This document shows positions 1 through 6,211 of a stretch of 16,368 bases of DNA, in pieces. Positions within the stretch are counted from its first letter, which is position 1. Each line of letters begins with the position of its first letter. The stretch comes from VFMC01 sp044359565 (GTDB taxonomy: Bacteria > Actinomycetota > Acidimicrobiia > Acidimicrobiales > Ilumatobacteraceae), in NCBI GenBank assembly GCA_044359565.1, contig JBIKLX010000059.1, forward strand, positions 1-16,368, given 5' to 3'. A program made the position numbers and the translations under genes. The notes under the pieces are model-generated. The model did no database searches, was not told the origin of the DNA, and saw only the letters and a program-made list of their open reading frames with translations.

Positions 1-290
1 ACACCCACGGGGCACTCGCCGTCGACGAGTCGAACCCGTACTTCCTGTTCGACCCGGCCAAGTGCATCGTGTGCAGCCGGTGCGTGCGTGCGTGCGAAGA
101 GATCCAGGGCACCTTCGCCCTCACGATCGACGGCCGCGGCTTCGCCTCGAAGGTGTCGCCGAGCCAGAACGAGTCGTTCCTCGCTTCAGAATGCGTGAGT
201 TGTGGCGCCTGCGTGCAGGCGTGCCCGAGTGATGCGCTCATCGAAAAGAGCCTGTTCCCAGAGGGGTACCACCGTGCCGATTCCCTGTAA
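1..290 (+). CDS. Formate dehydrogenase iron-sulfur N-terminal region (partial, 5' end outside window)
   Basis: The reading frame is open from base 3 and ends at TAA 288-290. It shows two cysteine clusters: CIVCSRCVRAC (Cys21, 24, 27, 31 of the visible part) and CVSCGACVQAC (Cys64, 67, 70, 74). These match the NuoG-like and ferredoxin-like [4Fe-4S] segments that form the N-terminal half of FdsA-type alpha subunits of NAD-dependent formate dehydrogenases. They pass electrons from the molybdenum site toward the diaphorase subunits. In known FdsA proteins this region runs straight on into the catalytic domain. Here it stops and the catalytic part continues in the +1 frame with a 17-bp overlap. 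Removing one G from the GGGG run at 263-266 would join the two frames, so this may be the front half of one gene. The family assignment is firm; whether it is really a separate protein is uncertain. Confidence 0.85.
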   Translation, partial: THGALAVDESNPYFLFDPAKCIVCSRCVRACEEIQGTFALTIDGRGFASKVSPSQNESFLASECVSCGACVQACPSDALIEKSLFPEGYHRADSL

Positions 291-2376
291 GCCCGACCAG
301 TCCACCATCACCACCTGCGCCTATTGCGGCGTCGGCTGCGGGTTCAAGGCCGAGACGCTCGAAGGGCGTGTCGTGCGGATGATTCCGTGGAAGGAGGGCA
401 AGGCCAACCACGGGCACAGCTGTGTGAAGGGCCGCTTCGCGTTCGACTACTACCAGCACCCCGACCGCATCACCTCGCCGATGATCCGCAAGAGCGTCGA
501 CGACCCGTGGCAGGAGGTCGACTGGGACACCGCCTTCGCCTATGCGGCGGGCGAGTTCAAGCGCATCCAGGGCGAGCACGGCATCACCTCGGTGGGTGCG
601 GTGTCATCGTCGCGTTGCACCAACGAAGAGATCTTCCTGATGCAGAAGTTCGCCCGTGTGGCGCTGCGCAACAACAACATCGACAACTGCTCGCGCATCT
701 GCCATTCGCCCACCCAGTTCGGCCTGTCGGCCACGTTGGGCGCCGGTGCGGCATCGCAGCACTTCGACTCGATCCTCCAGTCCGACGTGGTGCTCGTCGT
801 CGGCGCCAACCCCACCGAGGGCCACCCGGTGTTCGGGTCGATGATGAAGCGCGCCATCCGCCGCGGTGCCCGTCTGCTCGTGATCGACCCGCGGCGCACC
901 GAGACGGTCGACTCGCCGCACTGTCGCGCCGAGGTGCACCTCGCCCTGCGGCCGGGCACCAACGTGCTGGTGCTCAACTCGGTCGCGCACGTCATCGTGC
1001 GCGAAAGGCTGTACAACGAGGAGTTCGTGCGGGCGCGCTGCGACTGGGACGACTTCGGTCTGTGGATGAGCATGGTGGGCGACGACCGCTACTCGCCCGA
1101 GGTGGTGGGCCCCGAGGCGGGCCTCGACCCCGACGACATCCGCCGCCTGGCCCGCATCTACGCGTCGGGCCCCAACTCGACCATCTACTACGGCCTCGGG
1201 GTCACCGAGCACTCGCAGGGCTCCACCGGCGTGATGTGCCTGGGCAACCTCACCATGGCCACCGGCATGGTGGGCCGCGAGGGCGTGGGCGTGAACCCGC
1301 TGCGCGGCCAGGGCAACGTGCAGGGCGGCTCGTGCCTCGGGTCGTGGCCGCACATGCTCACCGGCTACCGCTTCGTCACCGACGACGCGGTGCGCGGCTC
1401 GTTCGAGGACGAGTGGAAGATCACCCTCGACAGCGAGCCCGGCCTACGCCTCCCGAACATGTTCGACGCCGCGGTCACCGGCTCGTTCAAGGCCATCTAC
1501 ATCCAGGGCGAAGACCCGGTGCAGAGCGATCCGAACCGGCACCACGTCGAGGCAGCGCTGCGCAGTATGGAGTGTGTGGTGGTGCAAGACCTCTACCTCT
1601 CCGAGACGGCGAAGTTGGCCCACGTGTTCTTCCCCGGCTCGTCGTCGCTCGAGAAGGACGGCACGTTCACCAACGCCGAGCGCCGTGTGTCGATGGTGCG
1701 CAAGGTGGTCGAGCCTCTCGGTGGCCTCGCCGACTGGCAGATCACCGTCGGGTTCATGAACGCCATGGGCTACGAGTGCCACTACGACCACCCCAGTGAG
1801 GTGCTCGACGAGATCGCCCGCACCTCGCCGGCGTACTCGGGCATGTCGTTCGACAAGATCGAGAAGCTCGGTTCGGTGCAGTGGCCGTGCAACACCGATG
1901 CCCCCGAGGGCACCGAGGTGCTGCACACCGTCGCCTTCCCGCGAGGGAAGGGGTCGTTCATGCTCACCGGTTACCTGCCCACGCAGGAGCGGGCCACCGA
2001 CCAGTACCCGCTGCTGCTCACCACCGGTCGCATCCTGTCGCAGTACAACGTGGGCACCCAGACCCGGCGCACCGCCAACGTGGTGTGGCACGACGACGAC
2101 CTGCTCGAGATCTCGGCCGACGATGCCGCCGCCCGCGGGTTGGCCAACGGCGATCGGGCTCGCATCTCCAGCCGCTACGGCGCCACCGAACTCACCGTCC
2201 AGATCAGCGAGCGGGTGAACCCGGGCATCGTGTACACGACCTTCCACTTCGCCCACACGATGGTGAACAACCTCACCAGCGACCTCGACGACTGGGCCAC
2301 CAACTGCCCCGAGTACAAGGTCACCGCCGTCGACGTCGAGCGCGTGACGGTGCCGCAACCGGTGGCGGGCGAATGA
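274..2376 (+). CDS. fdsA: Molybdopterin-dependent formate dehydrogenase, catalytic (alpha) subunit
   Basis: This 700-residue protein of the molybdopterin oxidoreductase family probably oxidises formate to CO2 in the cytoplasm. Cys15, 18, 22 (CAYCGVGC) and Cys50 bind a [4Fe-4S] cluster, followed by the conserved Lys52. Cys143 in CSRICH sits where E. coli FdhF has the molybdenum-binding selenocysteine, so this is a cysteine-type enzyme with the neighbouring His144 kept. The C-terminal dinucleotide-binding domain begins near YPLLLTTGR. I chose GTG 274 because GAGGGG at 261-266 lies 7 bp upstream and the homology begins close by; an open frame runs back to 202 but matches nothing there. The protein is FdhF-sized (about 715 residues), whereas FdsA proteins are about 900 or more including the N-terminal iron-sulfur part, which here lies in the preceding overlapping frame. 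Its stop overlaps the start of fdsD. The symbol fdsA is inferred from that neighbour and could equally be written fdhA or fdhF. Confidence 0.9.
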   Translation: MPIPCKPDQSTITTCAYCGVGCGFKAETLEGRVVRMIPWKEGKANHGHSCVKGRFAFDYYQHPDRITSPMIRKSVDDPWQEVDWDTAFAYAAGEFKRIQGEHGITSVGAVSSSRCTNEEIFLMQKFARVALRNNNIDNCSRICHSPTQFGLSATLGAGAASQHFDSILQSDVVLVVGANPTEGHPVFGSMMKRAIRRGARLLVIDPRRTETVDSPHCRAEVHLALRPGTNVLVLNSVAHVIVRERLYNEEFVRARCDWDDFGLWMSMVGDDRYSPEVVGPEAGLDPDDIRRLARIYASGPNSTIYYGLGVTEHSQGSTGVMCLGNLTMATGMVGREGVGVNPLRGQGNVQGGSCLGSWPHMLTGYRFVTDDAVRGSFEDEWKITLDSEPGLRLPNMFDAAVTGSFKAIYIQGEDPVQSDPNRHHVEAALRSMECVVVQDLYLSETAKLAHVFFPGSSSLEKDGTFTNAERRVSMVRKVVEPLGGLADWQITVGFMNAMGYECHYDHPSEVLDEIARTSPAYSGMSFDKIEKLGSVQWPCNTDAPEGTEVLHTVAFPRGKGSFMLTGYLPTQERATDQYPLLLTTGRILSQYNVGTQTRRTANVVWHDDDLLEISADDAAARGLANGDRARISSRYGATELTVQISERVNPGIVYTTFHFAHTMVNNLTSDLDDWATNCPEYKVTAVDVERVTVPQPVAGE

Positions 2377-2636
2377 GTTTCATCGAGACCGAGCGGTTGG
2401 TCACGATGGCCAACCAGATCGGCGACTTCTTCGCGCCGTATCCGCAACAGCGCCGGGTGGAGGGTGTGCGCAACCATCTGCGCAACTACTGGGACCCGCG
2501 CATGCGTCAGGCCCTGTTCGACCACATCGACGCCACCGGCGGAGCCGACCTGCGGCCGCACGTGCTCGAGGCCGCCGCCATCGTGCGTGCTGCGGCGGCC
2601 GACAAGAAGGCCTACGCCGGCCCACCCCAGCCCTGA
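2373..2636 (+). CDS. fdsD: Formate dehydrogenase delta subunit FdsD
   Basis: This small protein of 87 residues starts at an ATGA overlap with the catalytic subunit gene, so translation is probably coupled. The visible pattern, VTMANQIGDFF, then NYWDPRMRQALFDHID, then a C-terminal AAAIVRAAA helix, is typical of FdsD. FdsD is a short cytoplasmic subunit found with NAD-dependent molybdenum formate dehydrogenases and linked to their assembly or stability. The chaperone gene fdsC/fdhD that often lies between fdsA and fdsD is not here. The next gene, 91 bp on, has its own regulatory site, so the operon probably ends with this gene. A short inverted repeat (GACGA, 5-nt loop, TCGTC, 2635-2649) starts in the stop codon but is too weak to call a terminator. 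Confidence 0.85.
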   Translation: MSFIETERLVTMANQIGDFFAPYPQQRRVEGVRNHLRNYWDPRMRQALFDHIDATGGADLRPHVLEAAAIVRAAAADKKAYAGPPQP

Positions 2637-2689
2637 CGAGCGGATCGTCGCGACACCCCGTGCGACCAACCGGTTGCCCGGCCAGCCGA

Positions 2690-2705
2690 TAGATAGGGTT
2701 GTCTA
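2690..2705. promoter_or_regulatory. Putative TetR operator upstream of the regulator gene
   Basis: TAGATA, 4-bp spacer, TGTCTA: an imperfect inverted repeat (5 of 6 arm positions) 22 bp before the TetR start. It resembles the perfect palindrome at 3327-3342 in arm sequence, spacer length and total size. Two matching sites on either side of a TetR gene are the usual arrangement for autoregulation plus control of a neighbour. The site and its match are seen directly; binding is inferred. Confidence 0.65.
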
Positions 2706-2727
2706 CACATCACGAAGGGGTGTGTCG

Positions 2728-3333
2728 ATGACTGGTGAACGGACTCGGAGCAGCAGGGCCGATGCGACGCGCGAGCGACTGCTGGTGGCGACCGAGGAAC
2801 TGCTCGCCGAGCGAGGATCGCACGGTGCCGGCCTGAACGAGGTGTGTGCACGCAGTGGTGTCGCCTACGGATCGCTGTACCACCAGTTCCCGAAGGGAAA
2901 GAGTGATCTGGTGTCGACGTGTGTGCGACGATCCGGCAACGCCATCGGCGAGTTGCTCGAGGCCGTGCTGGCGCAGATGCCGTTGGCCGATGCGGTGGGG
3001 GTGATGTTCGCCAACGGCATCGCGACCCTCGAGCGGGCGGCGTTCCAGCGTGGCTGTCCGGTCGGCACCCCGGCGGCGACCAGCGATGACGATGCACTGC
3101 GCGCCGCCGCGGCCGACGTGTTCGTCCGGTGGCGAAAGTCCATCGCGAAGAGTGCCCGGCGCGAGGGGCGCAGTGCCCGTGCGGCCGACGACCTGGCCAG
3201 TGCACTCGTCTCGCTGTACGAAGGGGCGTTGCTGGTGGCCCGCATCGAACAGTCGATCCGACCGTTGCGATCTGCAGCGGCTGCCGCCGCGGTGTTGGTC
3301 GGCGTACCCACCGGGTCAGTTGTTGCTAGATAG
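2728..3333 (+). CDS. TetR/AcrR-family transcriptional regulator, LmrA/YxaF-like
   Basis: This 201-residue protein has the classic TetR N-terminal DNA-binding domain: TRERLLVATEELLAERG, then a helix-turn-helix ending in GVAYGSLYHQFPKGKSDLV (about residues 15-65). The ligand domain carries the RGCPVGTPA motif seen in LmrA/YxaF-type members, usually repressors of nearby exporter or oxidoreductase genes. The start ATG 2728 follows a GAAGGGG ribosome binding site; the open frame further upstream overlaps fdsD and is not supported. The 16-bp palindrome at 2690-2705 precedes it, and a matching one overlaps its stop codon at 3327-3342 in front of the dehydrogenase gene. It therefore probably represses both itself and the dehydrogenase. 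The inducer is unknown. Confidence 0.9.
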   Translation: MTGERTRSSRADATRERLLVATEELLAERGSHGAGLNEVCARSGVAYGSLYHQFPKGKSDLVSTCVRRSGNAIGELLEAVLAQMPLADAVGVMFANGIATLERAAFQRGCPVGTPAATSDDDALRAAAADVFVRWRKSIAKSARREGRSARAADDLASALVSLYEGALLVARIEQSIRPLRSAAAAAAVLVGVPTGSVVAR

Positions 3334-3342
3334 AGGTATCTA
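3327..3342. promoter_or_regulatory. Putative TetR operator and -10 region for the dehydrogenase
   Basis: TAGATAGAGGTATCTA is a perfect inverted repeat (6-bp arms, 4-bp spacer). It overlaps the TAG stop of the TetR gene and abuts a possible -10 hexamer, TATACA (3341-3346). A weak -35, TTGTTG, lies at 3320-3325, only 15 bp away. Binding here would block a promoter for the dehydrogenase gene starting at 3380. The partner site is at 2690-2705. Confidence 0.7.
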
Positions 3343-3379
3343 TACAGTGAGCCGGACACCCCACGAAAGGTCTCGTCCT

Positions 3380-4411
3380 GTGCAACATCTGTTCTTCTCC
3401 GGCCCAGGTTCGCTCGAGTGGCGCGAGGCTCCCGATCCGCGGCTGGCCGACGACCGTGACGTGCTCGTGCGCCCGCTGGCGGTGGCCCGCTGCGACCTCG
3501 ACGGCCCGATCGCGATGGGGCTGTACCCGATGCCCGCGTCGTTCGCCATGGGCCACGAGATGGTTGGTGAAGTGGTCGAGCGTGGCGATGCAGCGGGCGG
3601 CGTCGACATCGGCGACCTGGTGATCGTGCCGTTCCAGATCAGTTGCGGCTCGTGCGCGATGTGCCGTCGCGGCTGCACGAACGCTTGTGAGGCCGTGCCG
3701 GCAGGCTCGGCGTTCGGGCTCGGGCCACACGGCGGTCTCGACTTCGGTGGCGCACTGGCCGACCTGGTGCGCGTGCCCTACGCCGATCACCTGCTCCTGC
3801 CGTTGCCCGCAGGTGTCAGTCCGGTGGCCGCTGCCGGCATCCCCGACAACGTGGCCGACGGCTACCGCTGTGTGGCCGGCCCCATGGCCGACTGGCCAGG
3901 TGAGCCGGTGCTGGTGGTCGGTGGGCTCGCCCAGTCGGTGGGGCTCTACGCCGTGGCAGCCGCTGTCGCACTGGGCGCACCACGAGTCGTGTACGTCGAC
4001 CACGATGTCGAGCGACTGCGGCTTGCCCGACTGCTCGGCGCCGAGGCCGTCGAGTCGCCACTCGAGGCGCTGGTGGCGACCGAGCAGTTCGCCGTGACCG
4101 TGGATGCATGTGTGCTCGATCGGGGGCGCGACTTCGCGCTCCGGTCGACCCGGGCGTGCGGCACCTGCACCAGCGTGTCGGGAGGGCCCACCTCGCGGGC
4201 ATCGTTGCCGCTGCAGGCGATGTACCTGCGGGGCATCCGGTACGAGATCGGCCGTGTGCACGCCCGCTCCACGGCCGAACCGGTGCTCGACCTGGTCAAC
4301 AGCGGCCGGCTCGACCCGACCGTGCTCGTCACCCGCACCATCGGGTTCAGTGAGGCGGCGGAGGCGATGACCGAGCCCGATGTGAAGATCGTGTTCGTGA
4401 ACGACCGCTGA
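3380..4411 (+). CDS. Zinc-containing alcohol dehydrogenase (MDR superfamily)
   Basis: A 343-residue protein of the medium-chain dehydrogenase/reductase superfamily. Visible marks are the catalytic zinc ligand Cys38, GHE (His59-Glu60), and the structural zinc lobe CGSCAMCRRGCTNAC with Cys89, 92, 95 and 103 in the classical spacing. A Rossmann nucleotide-binding segment begins at VLVVGG (about residue 177), and Asp208 closes its second strand. Glycines in the nucleotide loop (GGLAQSVG) depart from the standard GxGxxG, so cofactor choice is unclear. I chose GTG 3380 because GAAAGG lies 9 bp upstream; an in-frame GTG at 3347 lacks a ribosome binding site and sits against the operator. It is probably controlled by the preceding TetR protein. 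The substrate cannot be told from sequence. Confidence 0.88.
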   Translation: MQHLFFSGPGSLEWREAPDPRLADDRDVLVRPLAVARCDLDGPIAMGLYPMPASFAMGHEMVGEVVERGDAAGGVDIGDLVIVPFQISCGSCAMCRRGCTNACEAVPAGSAFGLGPHGGLDFGGALADLVRVPYADHLLLPLPAGVSPVAAAGIPDNVADGYRCVAGPMADWPGEPVLVVGGLAQSVGLYAVAAAVALGAPRVVYVDHDVERLRLARLLGAEAVESPLEALVATEQFAVTVDACVLDRGRDFALRSTRACGTCTSVSGGPTSRASLPLQAMYLRGIRYEIGRVHARSTAEPVLDLVNSGRLDPTVLVTRTIGFSEAAEAMTEPDVKIVFVNDR

Positions 4412-4415
4412 CCTG

Positions 4416-4429
4416 TCCCGTCGGCGGGA
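4416..4429. terminator. Small hairpin between convergent genes
   Basis: TCCCG, loop TCGG, CGGGA lies in the 27-bp gap between the convergent dehydrogenase and vapC stops. It could act as a bidirectional terminator, but the stem is only 5 bp and there is no T run. Confidence 0.3.
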
Positions 4430-4438
4430 ATGCCACCC

Positions 4439-4846
4439 TCAGTTCAGTTCGAGCCGCTCGGTCGGTTGGCCGGTGAGTTCGGCGATGAGCTCGAAGTCCT
4501 TGTCGAGATGGAGCACGGTGAGGTCGGCGAGTTCGGCAGTTGCGGCGATCAGCAGGTCGGGGATCGACGGTGCCCGGTGGAGGCCGCGTTCGGCGAGCAC
4601 GAGTTGCAGTTCGACGGCGCGGTCTTCAATCGTCGGCGTCAGGTACTCGACGGGCATGGACGACATCGGCGGTTCAGCGAGCAGCGCGCGATGGTCACTG
4701 GCCGTGCGAGCCGAGTAGCCGACTTCGAGTCTGGTGACGGTGGAGATCCGCACGAGTCCACGGTCGATCCGGCTTGCCCACTCGGCGGCAGCGGCTGCGC
4801 TTGCGAGGCGAACGAGCGCCGACTTGTCGATGAGCCAGGCGGTCAC
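4439..4846 (-). CDS. vapC: VapC-type PIN-domain ribonuclease toxin
   Basis: A 135-residue PIN-domain protein of usual length. The acidic metal-binding residues expected for a VapC endoribonuclease are present: Asp7 in WLIDKSA, Glu41 in TRLEVG, Asp97 in SIPDLLIAA, and Asp115/Asp117 in HLDKDF. Family members cleave tRNA or other RNA and are held inactive by a VapB partner. The start overlaps the vapB stop by 4 bp (ATGA), which couples its translation to the antitoxin. The intact active site suggests the toxin is functional. Its target RNA is not predictable from sequence. Confidence 0.9.
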   Translation of the reverse strand: MTAWLIDKSALVRLASAAAAAEWASRIDRGLVRISTVTRLEVGYSARTASDHRALLAEPPMSSMPVEYLTPTIEDRAVELQLVLAERGLHRAPSIPDLLIAATAELADLTVLHLDKDFELIAELTGQPTERLELN

Positions 4847-5064
4847 GACCAGGCGTTCGACATCACGTCGCGGTCGTCGAGATCAGCGGCGAGCGAGGCG
4901 AGTCGTTGGAAGTGGTCGAGGTCGACCGGACCAGTACTGCCGGCGCGTTCACGCTCGAGTGTCCGGCGCAGGTACTCGGTGCGCGAGAGGCCTACCCGCT
5001 TGGCGCGGGCATCGATCGCGGCGATCACTTCGTCGGGGATGTCTCGGATGAGGATGTCGGTCAT
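4843..5064 (-). CDS. vapB: VapB-type antitoxin, ribbon-helix-helix
   Basis: A 73-residue protein with an N-terminal ribbon-helix-helix DNA-binding fold: strand TDILIRDIP, helix EVIAAIDARAKRVG, helix SRTEYLRRTLERE. An acidic C-terminal tail (AADLDDRD) is of the kind that wraps the toxin. It lies directly upstream of vapC with an ATGA overlap. The start is fixed by a near-perfect Shine-Dalgarno, AGGAGGTGA (5071-5079 on the plus strand), with a 6-bp gap to ATG. The protein probably neutralises VapC and, with it, represses its own promoter through the inverted repeat at 5079-5096. Confidence 0.9.
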   Translation of the reverse strand: MTDILIRDIPDEVIAAIDARAKRVGLSRTEYLRRTLERERAGSTGPVDLDHFQRLASLAADLDDRDVMSNAWS

Positions 5065-5078
5065 GTCGCTTCACCTCC

Positions 5079-5115
5079 TGATATCTGACGCTATCAAAGG
5101 TGCGGCGGCACGCAA
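5079..5115 (-). promoter_or_regulatory. vapBC promoter region with operator-like inverted repeat
   Basis: TGATA, 8-bp spacer, TATCA (5079-5096) is a perfect 5-bp inverted repeat that reaches the edge of the vapB Shine-Dalgarno. Reading on the minus strand, a candidate -35 TTGCGT (5115-5110) and -10 TAGCGT (5093-5088) stand 16 bp apart, with the -10 inside the repeat. That placement fits conditional autoregulation by VapBC. The repeat is seen directly; the promoter is a weak match. Confidence 0.45.
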
Positions 5116-5179
5116 CGTGGAAACCTGCGGCAGGCAGACGACCGCCGACATGCACCGAGGGGCGGCGGGGCGCTCGCGA

Positions 5180-5202
5180 TTTCTCCGCTGAGAAACGCGG
5201 AG
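5180..5202. terminator. Terminator-like alternative hairpin, copy A
   Basis: Two mutually exclusive stems overlap here: TTTCTC/GAGAAA with a CGCT loop (5180-5195), and CTCCGC/GCGGAG with an 8-nt loop (5183-5202). The same structure follows the intact thiolase gene. There is no strong T run on either strand. Confidence 0.4.
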
Positions 5203-5281
5203 GGGGAGAGCTCGGTCGCTCGGACCGACGCGTCAGACGCGCTCGATCTTGAGTGCAGGGGCCATGCCGCCGGCAGCGCAC
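5180..5281 (-). pseudogene. Orphan thiolase 3' end (copy A) with its downstream hairpin
   Basis: On the minus strand, 5233-5280 reads CAAGGMAPALKIERV and a TGA stop, the C-terminus of a thiolase containing the active-site CAAGG motif. Similarity to the intact thiolase gene continues past the stop to 5180. In all, about 91 of 102 bases match 7475-7576, and the first 31 (5180-5210) match exactly. Within the 48 coding bases, five of the seven differences are silent and the other two fall in one codon (Ile to Lys). The fragment was therefore probably under selection as real coding DNA before being cut off. Upstream of the Cys codon similarity stops abruptly, with no body of a thiolase gene. It is a remnant, not a gene. 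Confidence 0.85.
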
Positions 5282-5330
5282 CGGGCCCCTGCCTGATCGT
5301 GTCCGCGCATCCGCGAGGAAGCTGTCTTCG

Positions 5331-5342
5331 TAGACTGACCAC
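5331..5342 (+). promoter_or_regulatory. Leaderless promoter -10 (TAGACT)
   Basis: TAGACT at 5331-5336 fits the actinobacterial -10 pattern TANNNT and lies exactly 6 bp before ATG 5343. There is no Shine-Dalgarno at that start. Transcription would begin at or next to the start codon. No clear -35 is visible. Confidence 0.5.
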
Positions 5343-5549
5343 ATGTCGTTGCAGGCGAGCAGTCCCGAGAGTCGGCGCCTGCTCGAGGCGTGCGAGATGC
5401 ACGACGTCGGCATGGAGATGCTGCGCCAGCGGTTCCGTCGAGAGCACCCGGCGCTCCCCGACGTCGACATCGAGGCGATGGTGCGAGCGTGGGTGAGTGA
5501 CCGGCCGTTCGACAGCCCCGGTCGACCGGTGACGCGTCCGATTACATGA
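5343..5549 (+). CDS. Small protein preceding a nucleotidyltransferase, possible antitoxin
   Basis: A 68-residue protein (MSLQASSPESRR...) with one long helical stretch, LLEACEMHDVGMEMLRQRF, followed by a short DVDIEAMVRAWVSDRP segment. I do not recognise a named domain. Small proteins with an LRQR...HP...W..(D/E)RP pattern are often coded just before a polymerase-beta-like nucleotidyltransferase. Here the stop overlaps the next start (ATGA), so the two are surely co-translated. By analogy with such pairs it may be the antitoxin or partner of the downstream enzyme. The start ATG follows a leaderless-type -10 (TAGACT, 6 bp before). It lies just beyond the copy A thiolase remnant. Confidence 0.75.
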   Translation: MSLQASSPESRRLLEACEMHDVGMEMLRQRFRREHPALPDVDIEAMVRAWVSDRPFDSPGRPVTRPIT

Positions 5550-6139
5550 GCCTGCTCGACGCAGTACGCAGCGCCGTGGCCATTGCTGCGGCGGAGGGTC
5601 GTTCCGCCGTGCTCGTCGGTGGCCTTGCCGTGTCGGCCCGCGCCGAGCCACGGTTCACTCGCGACGCCGACCTCGTCGTCGCCATCGACTCCGACATCGA
5701 AGCCGAGGCAGTGGTTCGCTCCTTCCTTGCTCGGGGATATCGGGTGCAGGCGCTGCTCGAGCAGTCGGGTACGGATCGCTTGTCGGGGGCGCGACTGCTC
5801 GATCCAGACGGCATCGAGATCGATCTACTCACGGCCTCGTCGGGCATCGAGGCAGAGATTGTGGCTGATGCGAGCAGTCTCGACATCGTCCCGGGTCTGC
5901 CGGTGCTGGTCGCAGCGACCGGTCATCTCATCGCCTTGAAGCTGCTCTCGGTGGCGCCCGGTCGTGAGACGGATGCGGCCGACCTCCGATCGCTGGCTCG
6001 GGTGGCCGATGAAGCCGAGTGGAGTCGTGCGGCCAGCGCTGTGGCGTTGATCGTGGAACGTGGATTCCACCGTGGGCGCGACCTCGTCGCCGATCTCCAG
6101 GCGCTGCGCGCAGAGGGCGACGTACGTCGCTCAGGCTGA
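5546..6139 (+). CDS. Nucleotidyltransferase-fold protein (AbiEii/MNT-like), possible toxin
   Basis: A 197-residue protein with a polymerase-beta-type nucleotidyltransferase core. It shows VLVGGLAVSARAEPRFTRDADLVV (helix-turn motif with GG, then the D-x-D metal pair in RDADL) and a third acidic residue in IEIDLLTAS. A C-terminal helical region (HLIALKLLSVAPGRETDAADL) is typical of the AbiEii/MNT-like group. These proteins transfer nucleotides to RNA or protein and many are toxins paired with a small upstream gene, as here (4-bp overlap). Active-site residues appear intact. Its stop codon lies immediately next to the copy B thiolase fragment, so the gene ends almost at a repeat boundary. The toxin role is inferred from family and layout. 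Confidence 0.78.
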   Translation: MSLLDAVRSAVAIAAAEGRSAVLVGGLAVSARAEPRFTRDADLVVAIDSDIEAEAVVRSFLARGYRVQALLEQSGTDRLSGARLLDPDGIEIDLLTASSGIEAEIVADASSLDIVPGLPVLVAATGHLIALKLLSVAPGRETDAADLRSLARVADEAEWSRAASAVALIVERGFHRGRDLVADLQALRAEGDVRRSG

Positions 6140-6176
6140 CGCGTCAGACGCGTTCGATGATGAGCGCTGGGGCCAT
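6137..6176 (-). pseudogene. Orphan thiolase 3' end (copy B)
   Basis: On the minus strand, 6144-6176 reads MAPALIIERV and TGA, identical in protein to the last ten residues of the intact thiolase. Only one silent base differs over that stretch. Similarity stops just beyond the Met codon. On the other side, GACGCG before the stop matches copy A (5228-5233) rather than the intact gene, so the fragment looks like a hybrid of A-like and C-like sequence. The downstream hairpin present in A and C is missing. Confidence 0.8.
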
Positions 6177-6211
6177 TGCAGAGAATCCGGCATCGTGAGT
6201 ACGTTTGCCCG
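6176..6211 (+). promoter_or_regulatory. Leaderless promoter starting at the copy B boundary
   Basis: -35 candidate TTGCAG (6176-6181), 18-bp spacer, -10 TACGTT (6200-6205), then 6 bp to ATG 6212. There is no Shine-Dalgarno. The -35 begins at the last bases of the copy B thiolase fragment. Confidence 0.5.

Noticed and set aside
324..1799. Long open frames overlapping the formate dehydrogenase gene on both strands
   Set aside because: They are rich in Arg, Gly and Ala with no family features, as expected of shadow frames in high-GC DNA; the catalytic subunit frame carries all conserved motifs.
2635..2649. Terminator after fdsD
   Set aside because: The inverted repeat has only a 5-bp stem, starts within the stop codon and has no T run.
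4430..5191. 253-codon plus-strand open frame over vapBC
   Set aside because: The minus strand carries two well-formed genes with an ATGA overlap and a strong Shine-Dalgarno; the plus frame has no such support.
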